Part shown: in pieces, positions 38,122-45,485 of the stretch
How the letters are laid out: every line of letters starts with the position of its first letter
Numbering within the stretch: the first letter of the stretch is position 1
Origin: Melioribacteraceae bacterium
Lineage (GTDB): Bacteria; Bacteroidota; Ignavibacteria; Ignavibacteriales; Melioribacteraceae
Direction of reading: 5' to 3'
DNA: 64,000 nt
Assembly (NCBI GenBank): GCA_035362835.1
Contig: DAOSDY010000001.1
Coordinates: forward strand, 744,001-808,000
The notes under the pieces: model-generated
Told to the model about the DNA's origin: nothing
The model's database searches: none
Seen by the model: only the letters and a program-made list of their open reading frames with translations
Program-made: the position numbers and the translations under genes

Positions 38122-38469
38122 TTAATTAGATAAATAATTATTAACCGCTTCTTTTACTTTCATACTTCCTTTGTATCCGGGAACAATTGTTATGCCCCCT
38201 TTATTAAGGGCTTCCTCGGCTTTATCACCAACATGACCTGTGATTAATACCTGAACGCCTTTACTGATTATAAGAGAAGCGGCTTTTGGTCCGGCACCAC
38301 TCTGCATTTGTTCCCCGAGATTCGATACCGCTTCGAACTTCATTGTCTCAGGATCTACGATGATGAAATACGGACATCTTCCGAACTGTTCGCTTACGAG
38401 CGCATCCATTGAACCGCCGGTTGCAGTAACCGCAATCTTACCTTGTGCCGTATTTTTATTCTCATTCAT
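38122..38469 (-). CDS. NifX/NifB-type Mo-Fe cofactor-binding domain protein (copy 1)
   Basis: A 115-residue protein of the dinitrogenase iron-molybdenum cofactor family. It is built from the family pattern KIAVTATGG..., SEQFGRCPYFIIVD (one conserved Cys), GAGPKAASLIISKGVQVLITG and EALNKGGITIVPG. In Desulfovibrio the related orange protein binds a Mo-Cu sulfide cluster. Start chosen at the ATG at 38469, preceded by a GAGG Shine-Dalgarno; a GTG two codons upstream overlaps that site. It is 13 bp downstream of the second ferredoxin-ATPase gene. Confidence 0.88.
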   Translation of the reverse strand: MNENKNTAQGKIAVTATGGSMDALVSEQFGRCPYFIIVDPETMKFEAVSNLGEQMQSGAGPKAASLIISKGVQVLITGHVGDKAEEALNKGGITIVPGYKGSMKVKEAVNNYLSN

Positions 38470-38481
38470 ATTCACCTCTAA

Positions 38482-39363
38482 TTAATTAACATATATTGAA
38501 AACTGTATCTCAATTTTTTTCAAGATTGACAGAAACTCTCTGTGTATTTTTTCATTTTCTTCAATGAGATTTTTCCCGTGAATTAAATATTCTACAAAGA
38601 GTTGATTGAAAGGAATAGATCCGAGAACCGGTATATTTAAACTTTCCGCATATTTGAAAATTCGCGAGGTGATGTTTTCATTAAGATCATACTTGTTTAT
38701 TATGATACCGGAAGGAATTTTAAAAGTACCTAAAAGTTCGACGAGCCGTTTTAGATCGTGAAGACCGGACAATGTGGGCTCTGTTACAATAACCGCATAA
38801 TCCGCCGCAGATAAGCTTGCATTTACCGGGCAGCCGATTCCGGGAGGACCATCTATAATCACCCATTCAGTTCCGTAACTCATATTCTTCAGAGCTCTTT
38901 TTTTTATTTCCGAAACTAATTTGCCGGAATTTCCTTCACCCGGAGTTAGTCTAGCATAATAAAATTTTGACTTATCAGGCAGGTTACATTCGAAATATGT
39001 TCCGGACAAAACCGGCTCAAATCTGATTGCATTTTCCGGGCACATACGGTAACAGAATCCGCAACCTTCACAGCTCAACGGATCGACTTTAAAATCTTTT
39101 ATCGCATCAAACCGGCAGGCGTTTACACACTTTCCGCATTGAGTACAAAGTATGGAATCAATTGCCGCTTTTTTCCCTCCATAATAATTATAACTATTTA
39201 CAACCTCCGGACGCAGAACAAGATGAAGATTAGCGGCATCTACGTCGCAATCAATAACTACTTTTGAATCAATTAAACCGGCCAGGCCCGCAGTTATTGT
39301 AGTCTTTCCTGTTCCGCCTTTACCGCTTAAAATCACTATCTGTTTGAATTCTTTATCCGGCAT
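38482..39363 (-). CDS. MinD-family P-loop ATPase with inserted ferredoxin domain (B)
   Basis: A 293-residue ATPase from the ATG at 39363. The deviant Walker A is SGKGGTGKTTITAG near the N-terminus. Two [4Fe-4S] motifs are inserted at about residues 65-110 (CTQCGKCVNACRFDAI and CEGCGFCYRMCPENAI). The family pairs with NifX-like proteins in ORP systems and is thought to insert or carry metal-sulfur clusters using ATP. Its start overlaps the end of the paralogous ATPase gene by 11 bp. The two ATPases probably form a heterodimer. Confidence 0.9.
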   Translation of the reverse strand: MPDKEFKQIVILSGKGGTGKTTITAGLAGLIDSKVVIDCDVDAANLHLVLRPEVVNSYNYYGGKKAAIDSILCTQCGKCVNACRFDAIKDFKVDPLSCEGCGFCYRMCPENAIRFEPVLSGTYFECNLPDKSKFYYARLTPGEGNSGKLVSEIKKRALKNMSYGTEWVIIDGPPGIGCPVNASLSAADYAVIVTEPTLSGLHDLKRLVELLGTFKIPSGIIINKYDLNENITSRIFKYAESLNIPVLGSIPFNQLFVEYLIHGKNLIEENEKIHREFLSILKKIEIQFSIYVN

Positions 39364-40204
39364 CAACTTCTTCCGATATTTCAACAATCCTTTTATAGAG
39401 AGAAATAAAATCTTTTTTTAGTTCCGGAAACCGCTCGGAGGGTAAGCATCCCGTTGAATATGCCTCGGCATATTTCCTATCGAATATAATTTTAAGAAGG
39501 AGATCTATATTACTTTCTTTCAAATATTTTTCAGTTTCTGTAAATGCGGAATTATATTTATTGATTACAACTCCGAAGGGAATTCCAAGAGTCCGCAACA
39601 CCTCAACAGCAAGCTTAAGATCACTAAGACCGAAAGGAGATGATTCCGTAACAAGAATACAATAGTCAGAGTTTTTAACGGCATCGACCATAGAGCAGGA
39701 AGTACCCGGTGGCGAATCGATAATGCTGGTTTTCGCAGGATCGATTTTTTTCTTTACTTCAGAAATCAATGGAACTGCAGTGACTTCTCCAATATTTAAA
39801 ATTCCGCCGGTATAAATATTCCCGTCGGAGTATTTTCCGGTTCTAACAATTCCGATCTCCTTTTCCCTTTCACTAATTGCATGAGAAGGGCAGAAAAAAC
39901 CGCAAGCACCGCAGGAATGACACATTTCCTCAAAAAGTACGATTTCAAATTTCAGATTTACAAGGGCATTGAATTCGCATACATCTACACAGGCACCGCA
40001 AAACGTGCAGATATTGTAATCAATTTCCGGCAGGAGTTTTACAGAACTTTCAACGGAAACAATTTCAGGATTCAACAGGAGATGTCCGTTTGGTTCTTCA
40101 ACATCGCAATCCAAATAGACGGAATCCTTAATAATAGAGGCCAGTCCGGCGGCCACAGTTGTTTTGCCAGTACCCCCTTTACCAGATGCTACGGATATAA
40201 TCAC
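39353..40204 (-). CDS. MinD-family P-loop ATPase with inserted ferredoxin domain (A)
   Basis: A 283-residue paralogue of the following gene. The N-terminal MIISVASGKGGTGKTTVAAG is the deviant Walker A. The ferredoxin insert has CTFCGACVDVCEFNAL and CHSCGACGFFCPSHAI. DSPPGTSC is the Walker B region. Such paired ATPases flank NifX-like orange proteins in Desulfovibrio ORP clusters. Here it is 9 bp downstream of the His-rich NifX-type gene and overlaps the second ATPase gene. The role is likely cluster assembly or transfer; electron input through the ferredoxin domains is an inference. Confidence 0.9.
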   Translation of the reverse strand: MIISVASGKGGTGKTTVAAGLASIIKDSVYLDCDVEEPNGHLLLNPEIVSVESSVKLLPEIDYNICTFCGACVDVCEFNALVNLKFEIVLFEEMCHSCGACGFFCPSHAISEREKEIGIVRTGKYSDGNIYTGGILNIGEVTAVPLISEVKKKIDPAKTSIIDSPPGTSCSMVDAVKNSDYCILVTESSPFGLSDLKLAVEVLRTLGIPFGVVINKYNSAFTETEKYLKESNIDLLLKIIFDRKYAEAYSTGCLPSERFPELKKDFISLYKRIVEISEEVDAG

Positions 40205-40213
40205 CTTTCCTCT

Positions 40214-40600
40214 CTAATTACAATTATGGTCGTGATCATGGTGATGTTTACAAGCTTCGTATCCCAACAATTTTCCCTGGAGAAAACGGTGGATCGCCTC
40301 TTCGTAAAGGAGCCCCGGTGCCGTAATTACATTTATACCGAATGAAAGAAAATTGGACACTGCTTTCTGTCCCATTCCGCCGGCAATAATTGTATCCACA
40401 TTAAACTGCTTTACATATCCTGGCAACTGACAGGAACCGCCGTGTTCGCCCGCAAGCGGATTGAAATAGATTTCGGTTTTTAATATTCTTTTTTCATTAT
40501 CGAGTTCACACACATTGAATTTTGAACACCTTCCGAAATGTTCTGCAACCCGTTCCTGCTTATTATATTCTTCAATTGCAACAGCTATTCTCTGATTCAT
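40214..40600 (-). CDS. NifX/NifB-type cofactor-binding protein with His-rich tail (copy 2)
   Basis: A 128-residue protein with the NifX-like core: IAVAIEEYNKQERVAEHFG, RCSKFNVCELD and IAGGMGQKAVSNFLSFG. It ends in a metal-binding tail ACKHHHDHDHNCN rich in His, Asp and Cys, which is absent from the two sibling copies. The ATG at 40600 is preceded by AGGAG. It is one of three copies in this operon. The tail suggests metal delivery or sensing. Confidence 0.88.
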   Translation of the reverse strand: MNQRIAVAIEEYNKQERVAEHFGRCSKFNVCELDNEKRILKTEIYFNPLAGEHGGSCQLPGYVKQFNVDTIIAGGMGQKAVSNFLSFGINVITAPGLLYEEAIHRFLQGKLLGYEACKHHHDHDHNCN

Positions 40601-40632
40601 ATTTCTCCTTTAATTTATTACACTTCTGGATT

Positions 40633-41022
40633 TTAACATTCTCTACCCGATCTGAACCGTTTTCTCCCGGATTTGAAGGAAAAGACGGATTGATCGAAAA
40701 CTTCCAACCGCCCTTCATTTAAAAGTTGAATTACCTTCTCAACATCGTTTTCAGTAGTCTGATATACTTTAATATTCGCGGACAGAAAAAACCTGAGCGG
40801 ATTACGTCCGATCTGTCTAACAATAACCGCGTCGATATTCTTTTCGATTAAATATTGTGCTGTCCTTATTCCTGCACCGCCGAGTTCAGATGTGAAAGGA
40901 TTCGGAAATAGATTCCTGGTATGATTCGAATCATCATACAGCATGAAGAATCCGCACCTTCCGAACAGATCCGAGACGATGGAATTATTCCCTACCTTTT
41001 CCAATGCAAGGGCAATTGTCAT
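40633..41022 (-). CDS. NifX/NifB-type cofactor-binding protein (copy 3)
   Basis: A 129-residue protein with the NifX-type core: IALALEKVGNNSIVSDLFGRCGFFMLYDD, given in part as SDLFGRCGFFMLYDD, then GGAGIRTAQYLIEKNIDAVIV. The C-terminus is Arg-rich (SGRKRFRSGREC) and ends in a Cys. It lies 8 bp downstream of the DUF5320 gene and 32 bp upstream of copy 2. Weakly similar to the other two copies, so the paralogues diverged early or have different cargo. Confidence 0.85.
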   Translation of the reverse strand: MTIALALEKVGNNSIVSDLFGRCGFFMLYDDSNHTRNLFPNPFTSELGGAGIRTAQYLIEKNIDAVIVRQIGRNPLRFFLSANIKVYQTTENDVEKVIQLLNEGRLEVFDQSVFSFKSGRKRFRSGREC

Positions 41023-41030
41023 AAAAAATT

Positions 41031-41261
41031 TTATTCACTATTCCGGTTCGCTGAATTACGGCCTCTATTTTTTCTATTCCTGCCTCCAAAACAATTTCCT
41101 TTACCGCTTCCACGGGCTCTACCGCCCCGTCCTACTCCAAGGATCTCCTGACTTTTTTCAGAAATTGATTCAGCTCTATTTTCGTTATCACGGCAGCGTC
41201 CTCTTTTTCTTCCTGTTAAAGGGCCGCTACCGGCCGGACCTGTTCTATCAAAACCAGGCAT
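41031..41261 (-). CDS. DUF5320-type small Gly/Arg-rich protein
   Basis: A 76-residue basic protein starting MPGFDRTGPAGSGPLTGRKRGRC, which matches in type the DUF5320 proteins that start MPxGDxTGPxGxGPxTGRxxGxC and sit beside orange-protein genes. The rest is Gly/Arg-rich and disordered (GRGGRARGSGKGNCFGGRNRKNR, shown here in parts). Function in the family is unknown; co-occurrence suggests a chaperone-like or cofactor-handling accessory of the ORP system. Confidence 0.8.
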   Translation of the reverse strand: MPGFDRTGPAGSGPLTGRKRGRCRDNENRAESISEKSQEILGVGRGGRARGSGKGNCFGGRNRKNRGRNSANRNSE

Positions 41262-41307
41262 TATAACCTCCTATGATTTCTATTTATAATTGATGAAATA
41301 AATACAA

Positions 41308-41619
41308 CTAAATTTCTATTACCGAGTTTTTCGAATCTCCAAACGGAGATGTAACTTGCTTATCTGCAGCCGGTTCATTCAGCCAGATAACACCGTTGCA
41401 TAAATACTTAAAACAATATTCGCGCCCGGTTTCAAGAACTATTTCCGCTGAAATAGATCCATTGCTCATCCTATGCGTAAATTTGTTTTTATGCGAGTCC
41501 CAATCGTTAAAGTCGCCAACTACGCATATATCATCGAAATTCAGGGAGATTTCAGCCGGGAGCGTAAAAACAACCTGACATAATTTTTTATCCCTGGAAT
41601 ACTTTTTCTCAATTGCCAT
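41308..41619 (-). CDS. CBM48/isoamylase-N-like single-domain protein
   Basis: A 103-residue protein with a strong AGGAGG Shine-Dalgarno 7 bp before the chosen ATG at 41619; a frame-extending ATG lies seven codons upstream. The sequence VVFTLPAEISLNFDDICVVGDFNDWD and later YCFKYLCNGVIWLNEPAAD is typical of the early-set/CBM48 beta-sandwich found at the N-terminus of glycogen-branching enzymes and AMPK-beta. Here it is stand-alone. A glycogen-binding role is a guess; its place in a cofactor cluster is odd. It slightly overlaps the radical SAM gene. Confidence 0.78.
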   Translation of the reverse strand: MAIEKKYSRDKKLCQVVFTLPAEISLNFDDICVVGDFNDWDSHKNKFTHRMSNGSISAEIVLETGREYCFKYLCNGVIWLNEPAADKQVTSPFGDSKNSVIEI

Positions 41620-42580
41620 TTTGTACCTCCTCTTCTTCATTGATTTTTTTTAGATTCCTTAGATAGTATATGGAGTTTGAATATTTAACTTCCACAAGGA
41701 GTCTCTTCTCAACCAGATCATCAATCAGTTCCCAATCAGATTTTGCTTTAAATAAGAATTCCTCTACAGCGTCTTTTCTCATCGGGTGAACTGATAGTAT
41801 GCTCAACAATTCCCCGGAGAGGTTCGATGCATAGCTGAAGTTAATTCCTTCATAATAAGTTATTAGTTCAACATTGGGGATCATACTGCTGTAGATTTGA
41901 AAAGCATCATTCAGTTTTTCTTCAGAAGTTGGATTTACATTTTTTTCTGCCGGTGGCCGCGTGGGTGTAAGTATAAATGCTTTTGCAGGTTTAATTCCGC
42001 TTATCAGTTGTGCCGTTTTATAAAGGGATTCTACGAAATCGTTTACTCCTTTTACCAACATGGTTTCTGTTACTAATTCATTTTTAAAAACATTTGCGAA
42101 CTCCCGGATCCCTTCCAGAATATTTTTAAGAATCAGAGTTCCGTGAGGTCTGTTTATCTTTTTCCAGATGTCTTCATATACCGAGTCGATTTTTACCGAG
42201 ACCCAATCAGCACCCAGCAAATCGTTACGGACATCCCCTTCACAGAGTAATGATGAATTAGTAATTACGGCAATTTTTAATCCGAATTTTTTTAATCGTT
42301 CAATCGTATTTCCTAAGTTGATATCTAGAGTCGGTTCCCCGTCAGGTACAAAAGTCAGGTAATCAACCTTTTCACCTGTTTTCTTTAAATGAGATAATTT
42401 TTCGGCAACCTGATCATATATCTCCTCAGTTGTAAAAAACTTATCTCTTCTTACTGACATCGAATCAGTCTTTCCAACCTGACAGTAGATACAGGAATAG
42501 CTGCAGACTTTCGGCGGAATATTATTAATTCCGAGACTTCTGCCTAGCCTGCGCGACGGTATGGGTCCGAAAACAATCAT
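41609..42580 (-). CDS. Radical SAM enzyme
   Basis: A 323-residue enzyme with the radical SAM cluster motif CSYSCIYC near residues 27-34 (CxxxCxxC after VCSYS) and the GGE-like motif as PDGEPTLD. The C-terminal 90 residues look like a winged-helix (SDWELIDDLVEKRLLVEVKY). The family includes wyosine-type enzymes and uncharacterised iron-sulfur/SAM proteins next to ORP genes. Substrate unknown; within this operon it may modify a metal-cofactor precursor or protein partner. It overlaps the CBM48 gene slightly and follows the CGGC gene by 21 bp. Confidence 0.88.
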   Translation of the reverse strand: MIVFGPIPSRRLGRSLGINNIPPKVCSYSCIYCQVGKTDSMSVRRDKFFTTEEIYDQVAEKLSHLKKTGEKVDYLTFVPDGEPTLDINLGNTIERLKKFGLKIAVITNSSLLCEGDVRNDLLGADWVSVKIDSVYEDIWKKINRPHGTLILKNILEGIREFANVFKNELVTETMLVKGVNDFVESLYKTAQLISGIKPAKAFILTPTRPPAEKNVNPTSEEKLNDAFQIYSSMIPNVELITYYEGINFSYASNLSGELLSILSVHPMRKDAVEEFLFKAKSDWELIDDLVEKRLLVEVKYSNSIYYLRNLKKINEEEEVQNGN

Positions 42581-42601
42581 TCATTCACTCTAACAGGTTT
42601 A

Positions 42602-43048
42602 CTAATCATACGACAATCTTACTTCCCGTTCTTTTATTGTCGGTTCAATTAATTTTTTCCATTCGTCCGTATTCCATGTATCCAGATTCGAATGTGTTAT
42701 AAAATATTTTTCCGGAATTGGATGCGTTCCTACGACAACTTTCATTTTGTACTTATCTTCAATAAATCTTTTAAAGTGGTCTACATAAGGACAGGGTGGA
42801 TAACCGACGACCATTCCGGTAGCGAAATGAATAACTTCCGCGCCGTTCTTTTTCATCTCTTCAGGTGCATACTCAATATTTCCGCCTGGACACCCGCCGC
42901 ACGTAGTAAAACCGACAAGTTCAACTTCGCTATCCTTATAAATATCAAAAGCGCCTTTTCTTTCACTGATCGATCTGAAACATTTTCCTCCTGCACAGGT
43001 TGAGTATCTGTCGCAAATAATTATTCCGATTTTTACTTTATTCTCCAT
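42602..43048 (-). CDS. CGGC-domain protein
   Basis: A 148-residue protein with the signature TTCGGCPGGN (CGGC) plus CAGGKCFRSISERKGAF near the N-terminus and later YPPCPYVDHFKRF. The CGGC domain, of unknown function, is Cys-rich and predicted to bind metal or act in redox. It is common near redox and cofactor genes in anaerobes. It lies 33 bp after the octaheme cytochrome gene and belongs to the same transcript. Confidence 0.88.
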   Translation of the reverse strand: MENKVKIGIIICDRYSTCAGGKCFRSISERKGAFDIYKDSEVELVGFTTCGGCPGGNIEYAPEEMKKNGAEVIHFATGMVVGYPPCPYVDHFKRFIEDKYKMKVVVGTHPIPEKYFITHSNLDTWNTDEWKKLIEPTIKEREVRLSYD

Positions 43049-43081
43049 CTGATCACCCTTAATTTTCTTCAGGAATTATTT

Positions 43082-44443
43082 TTAATTAACAATTTTTCTT
43101 CCTTTGACTTTCCTTGGATCGCCGGAATATCCGAGTGATTTCCAATCCATTCTTCCTTTGCTGTTGTGGCAGTCATTGCATTTAAGAGCTTCCTCTTTAG
43201 GAGCTACCATATGATTAATCGGCCAGTACATTTCAGTTTCAATAAAGTCATACTTGCCTGAATAAGGAATATTTACTTCTTTCATTCCGATTTCAGAAGC
43301 CGGATTCCAATCATATTTCTGCCAGTAACCTCCTTCGCCAAAAAGTCGGGGAACTATTAGATAGTTATTCTGCGAGTCATAAATCTGTTTTCCCCTCATT
43401 ACTTTGAAAGGAGCAATTTTGGCTTTGGAATCTTTAATATCCCCGTTGAGGGAGTTAAGCATCACAACTTTTGATGGATCAATCTTATCACCCATTGTAT
43501 AGTATGAAGCACTTCCGTTATACCATTTGTAAGTGGGGATAACATTTTTATCCCATTTGAATTCACCTTTCATCTTGCTATAAGTTTCCATGCCGAACTG
43601 ATCTTTTACATCAGTTCTTTCTTCACCCGCTTTCGACCAATCCCACCATACTTTTGTCGGCTCAACTCTTGCGAATTCAGGAATATGACAGGTTTCGCAT
43701 GCAACCGAACCCGCATGCTTATCAATTAATTTGTACTTATGGATTTCACCACTGTGACAGTCGGTGCAATAGACGTGATTTTTACCCGCTGCCATTGAAC
43801 CGTGGCTCGCACCCAATATTTTATGCTGTTTGGTTGTATGACATTCGATGCATTGAAAACCGATCTTTCCCATATGGATATCAATTTCCGGGGTTGGTTC
43901 ATATAGACTATCGTCCAGATCACCATGTTTAACACCTATTCCGCCGCCGCCATCGAAATGACAGATGCCGCAATTTTTTCTGGTACTCTTTCCAACGCTC
44001 TGAGCCGATACGAGAAGATCAACTTTAGAATCAGGCATTCCGGCTGCCGCCGGAGTTTTTTTGTAAGTGCCGGATTGTTCATGACAAACAAGGCAATCGA
44101 CATTTTCTTCATTGCTGAAATCGAACGAGGAATCCTTCCAGCCGTATCCGGTATGACAGCTTGTACATCTCGGATAATTAGAGGGTACTGCAAGACAGAA
44201 ATTGTTTATAATGTTCTTCTTACCGAAGCGTTTTTTACTGCCCGATTGATCATCGAACTCTTCGTCTAGCCACGTCCAGTGATTTGTAGTCATAACTTCT
44301 TTAGCGGCACTTTCGTGGCAGGTTAAACACTCCTTTGTTACATCCTGTGGTTTTTCAAACGGACCCTGGATATATTCTTTATGTGACTGACTAAAAACCG
44401 AAGTAGCAATAAGGATTGATGTGAAAATGATTTTCTTGACCAA
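43082..44443 (-). CDS. Octaheme cytochrome c (tetrathionate reductase family)
   Basis: A 453-residue periplasmic multiheme protein with signal peptide ending SVFSQ. Eight CxxCH haem motifs are visible in order: CLTCH, CTSCH, CLVCH, CGICH, CIECH, CTDCH, CETCH and CNDCH. Number and spacing fit the octaheme tetrathionate reductase (OTR) family, whose members reduce tetrathionate, nitrite or hydroxylamine; the physiological substrate is often unknown. It lies between the Mrp-type ATPase gene and the CGGC gene. A haem protein is not part of the classic orange-protein operon, so it may be the electron partner here. Confidence 0.92.
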   Translation of the reverse strand: MVKKIIFTSILIATSVFSQSHKEYIQGPFEKPQDVTKECLTCHESAAKEVMTTNHWTWLDEEFDDQSGSKKRFGKKNIINNFCLAVPSNYPRCTSCHTGYGWKDSSFDFSNEENVDCLVCHEQSGTYKKTPAAAGMPDSKVDLLVSAQSVGKSTRKNCGICHFDGGGGIGVKHGDLDDSLYEPTPEIDIHMGKIGFQCIECHTTKQHKILGASHGSMAAGKNHVYCTDCHSGEIHKYKLIDKHAGSVACETCHIPEFARVEPTKVWWDWSKAGEERTDVKDQFGMETYSKMKGEFKWDKNVIPTYKWYNGSASYYTMGDKIDPSKVVMLNSLNGDIKDSKAKIAPFKVMRGKQIYDSQNNYLIVPRLFGEGGYWQKYDWNPASEIGMKEVNIPYSGKYDFIETEMYWPINHMVAPKEEALKCNDCHNSKGRMDWKSLGYSGDPRKVKGRKIVN

Positions 44444-44475
44444 AATACCTCCCTAAGAATATTAGAAAATATTTT

Positions 44476-45300
44476 TTACGTTACCTCCACCGGGTAACTT
44501 TTATGAATTAATCCTGCGATATCTCTGAAAGCATCCGATACTTCACAACCGGGTTTTTCGAGTATTACCGGTATTCCTTTATCGCTCAGGATCCTTGCAT
44601 CGATATCGATAGGTATAGAACCTAAAAACTGAGTTCCTGTTTCTCCTGCCAGCCGGCGACCGCCGCCGGATCCAAATAGTTCGATTACCGCACTGCAATG
44701 CGGGCAGACCAATCCGGCCATATTTTCGACGATCCCGATTGCCGGGATCTGTAATTGTTTTGCCATATTAACCGCCCGCTCGGCATCTATTACCGAGACT
44801 TCCTGAGGAGTAGTAACTACAACCGCATAATCCGGTTTCATCTCCTGTGCAATTGTTAAAATTTCATCACCTGTACCTGGAGGGAGATCGGCAATCATAA
44901 AATCAAGTTCATTCCATTCAACATCGGCAAGAAACTGATTAATTATTTTTGAACGCATCGGTCCCCGCCAAATCAAAGCCTGTCCATCCTTAAGCAGGCT
45001 TGCCATTGAAATTACTTTAGCTCCGTACTTCTCAAACGGAATTATCTTTTCGTCGAGTATAACCAGTTCACTTTTAATACCGAGCATTTTAGCTACGTTC
45101 GGACCAGTAATATCGGCATCAAGAATTCCCGTACTTAATCCTTCATTCAGAAGTGCATATGCCAGGTTTACACTTACTGTAGTTTTTCCAACTCCGCCTT
45201 TACCACTGAAGACTGCGATTCTGTGTTTAATCTTTGCGACAGTTGATTTGATCTTTCTTTCTTCCTCATCAAAGAGTTTTTTCTTTTCATTATCGTTCAT
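44476..45300 (-). CDS. Mrp/NBP35-family ATPase, iron-sulfur cluster carrier
   Basis: A 274-residue protein with the deviant Walker A SGKGGVGKTTVSVNLAYA, the Walker B region DLPPGTGDE and the C-terminal CPHC motif in GLVCPHCSAVIELFG that carries an [Fe-S] cluster. Family members transfer clusters to apo-proteins. A Mrp-like protein (MrpORP) is a known member of the orange-protein complex in Desulfovibrio. It is the first gene of the long minus-strand operon, with 32 bp to the cytochrome gene, and reads divergently from the sigma-54 regulator. Confidence 0.92.
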   Translation of the reverse strand: MNDNEKKKLFDEEERKIKSTVAKIKHRIAVFSGKGGVGKTTVSVNLAYALLNEGLSTGILDADITGPNVAKMLGIKSELVILDEKIIPFEKYGAKVISMASLLKDGQALIWRGPMRSKIINQFLADVEWNELDFMIADLPPGTGDEILTIAQEMKPDYAVVVTTPQEVSVIDAERAVNMAKQLQIPAIGIVENMAGLVCPHCSAVIELFGSGGGRRLAGETGTQFLGSIPIDIDARILSDKGIPVILEKPGCEVSDAFRDIAGLIHKSYPVEVT

Positions 45301-45485
45301 CCATTCCCCGGAATTATGTTAGTCCTCTATCAGAGCCAATAATCAGACCAGAACAAATTCTTTTATTTTGTTCTATTTTCTTTAGTTTACTATTGCACTG
45401 AATTGCATTAACGCAATATACCTTTGCGTGCATTGCGGTTTTGCAAAGTTTTTAACTATAATTGAGGAGGATTTATGAGGAAATT
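45301..45485. promoter_or_regulatory. Divergent control region between Mrp-type ATPase and sigma-54 activator
   Basis: The gap carries two TTGC-N6-GCAA palindromes: ATTGC-N6-GCAAT (45402-45417) and ATTGC-N6-GCAAA (45432-45447), with centres 30 bp (about three helical turns) apart. Additional ATTGC/TTTGC half-sites lie at 45392 and 45423. They are good candidate binding sites for the adjacent activator or another dimeric regulator, controlling both directions. No -24/-12 box (GG-N10-GC) was found. Confidence 0.55.

Noticed and set aside
45331..45350. Possible minus-strand sigma-54 site (TGGTCTGATTATTGG) for the Mrp-led operon
   Set aside because: The -12 GC is GG and the CAC element is TCT; too weak to call.
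45391..45406. TTGCAC..TTGCA resembling a sigma-54 -24/-12 promoter in front of the activator
   Set aside because: The -24 GG is TG and the spacing to GC is one base short (9 instead of 10), so it does not meet the sigma-54 requirement.
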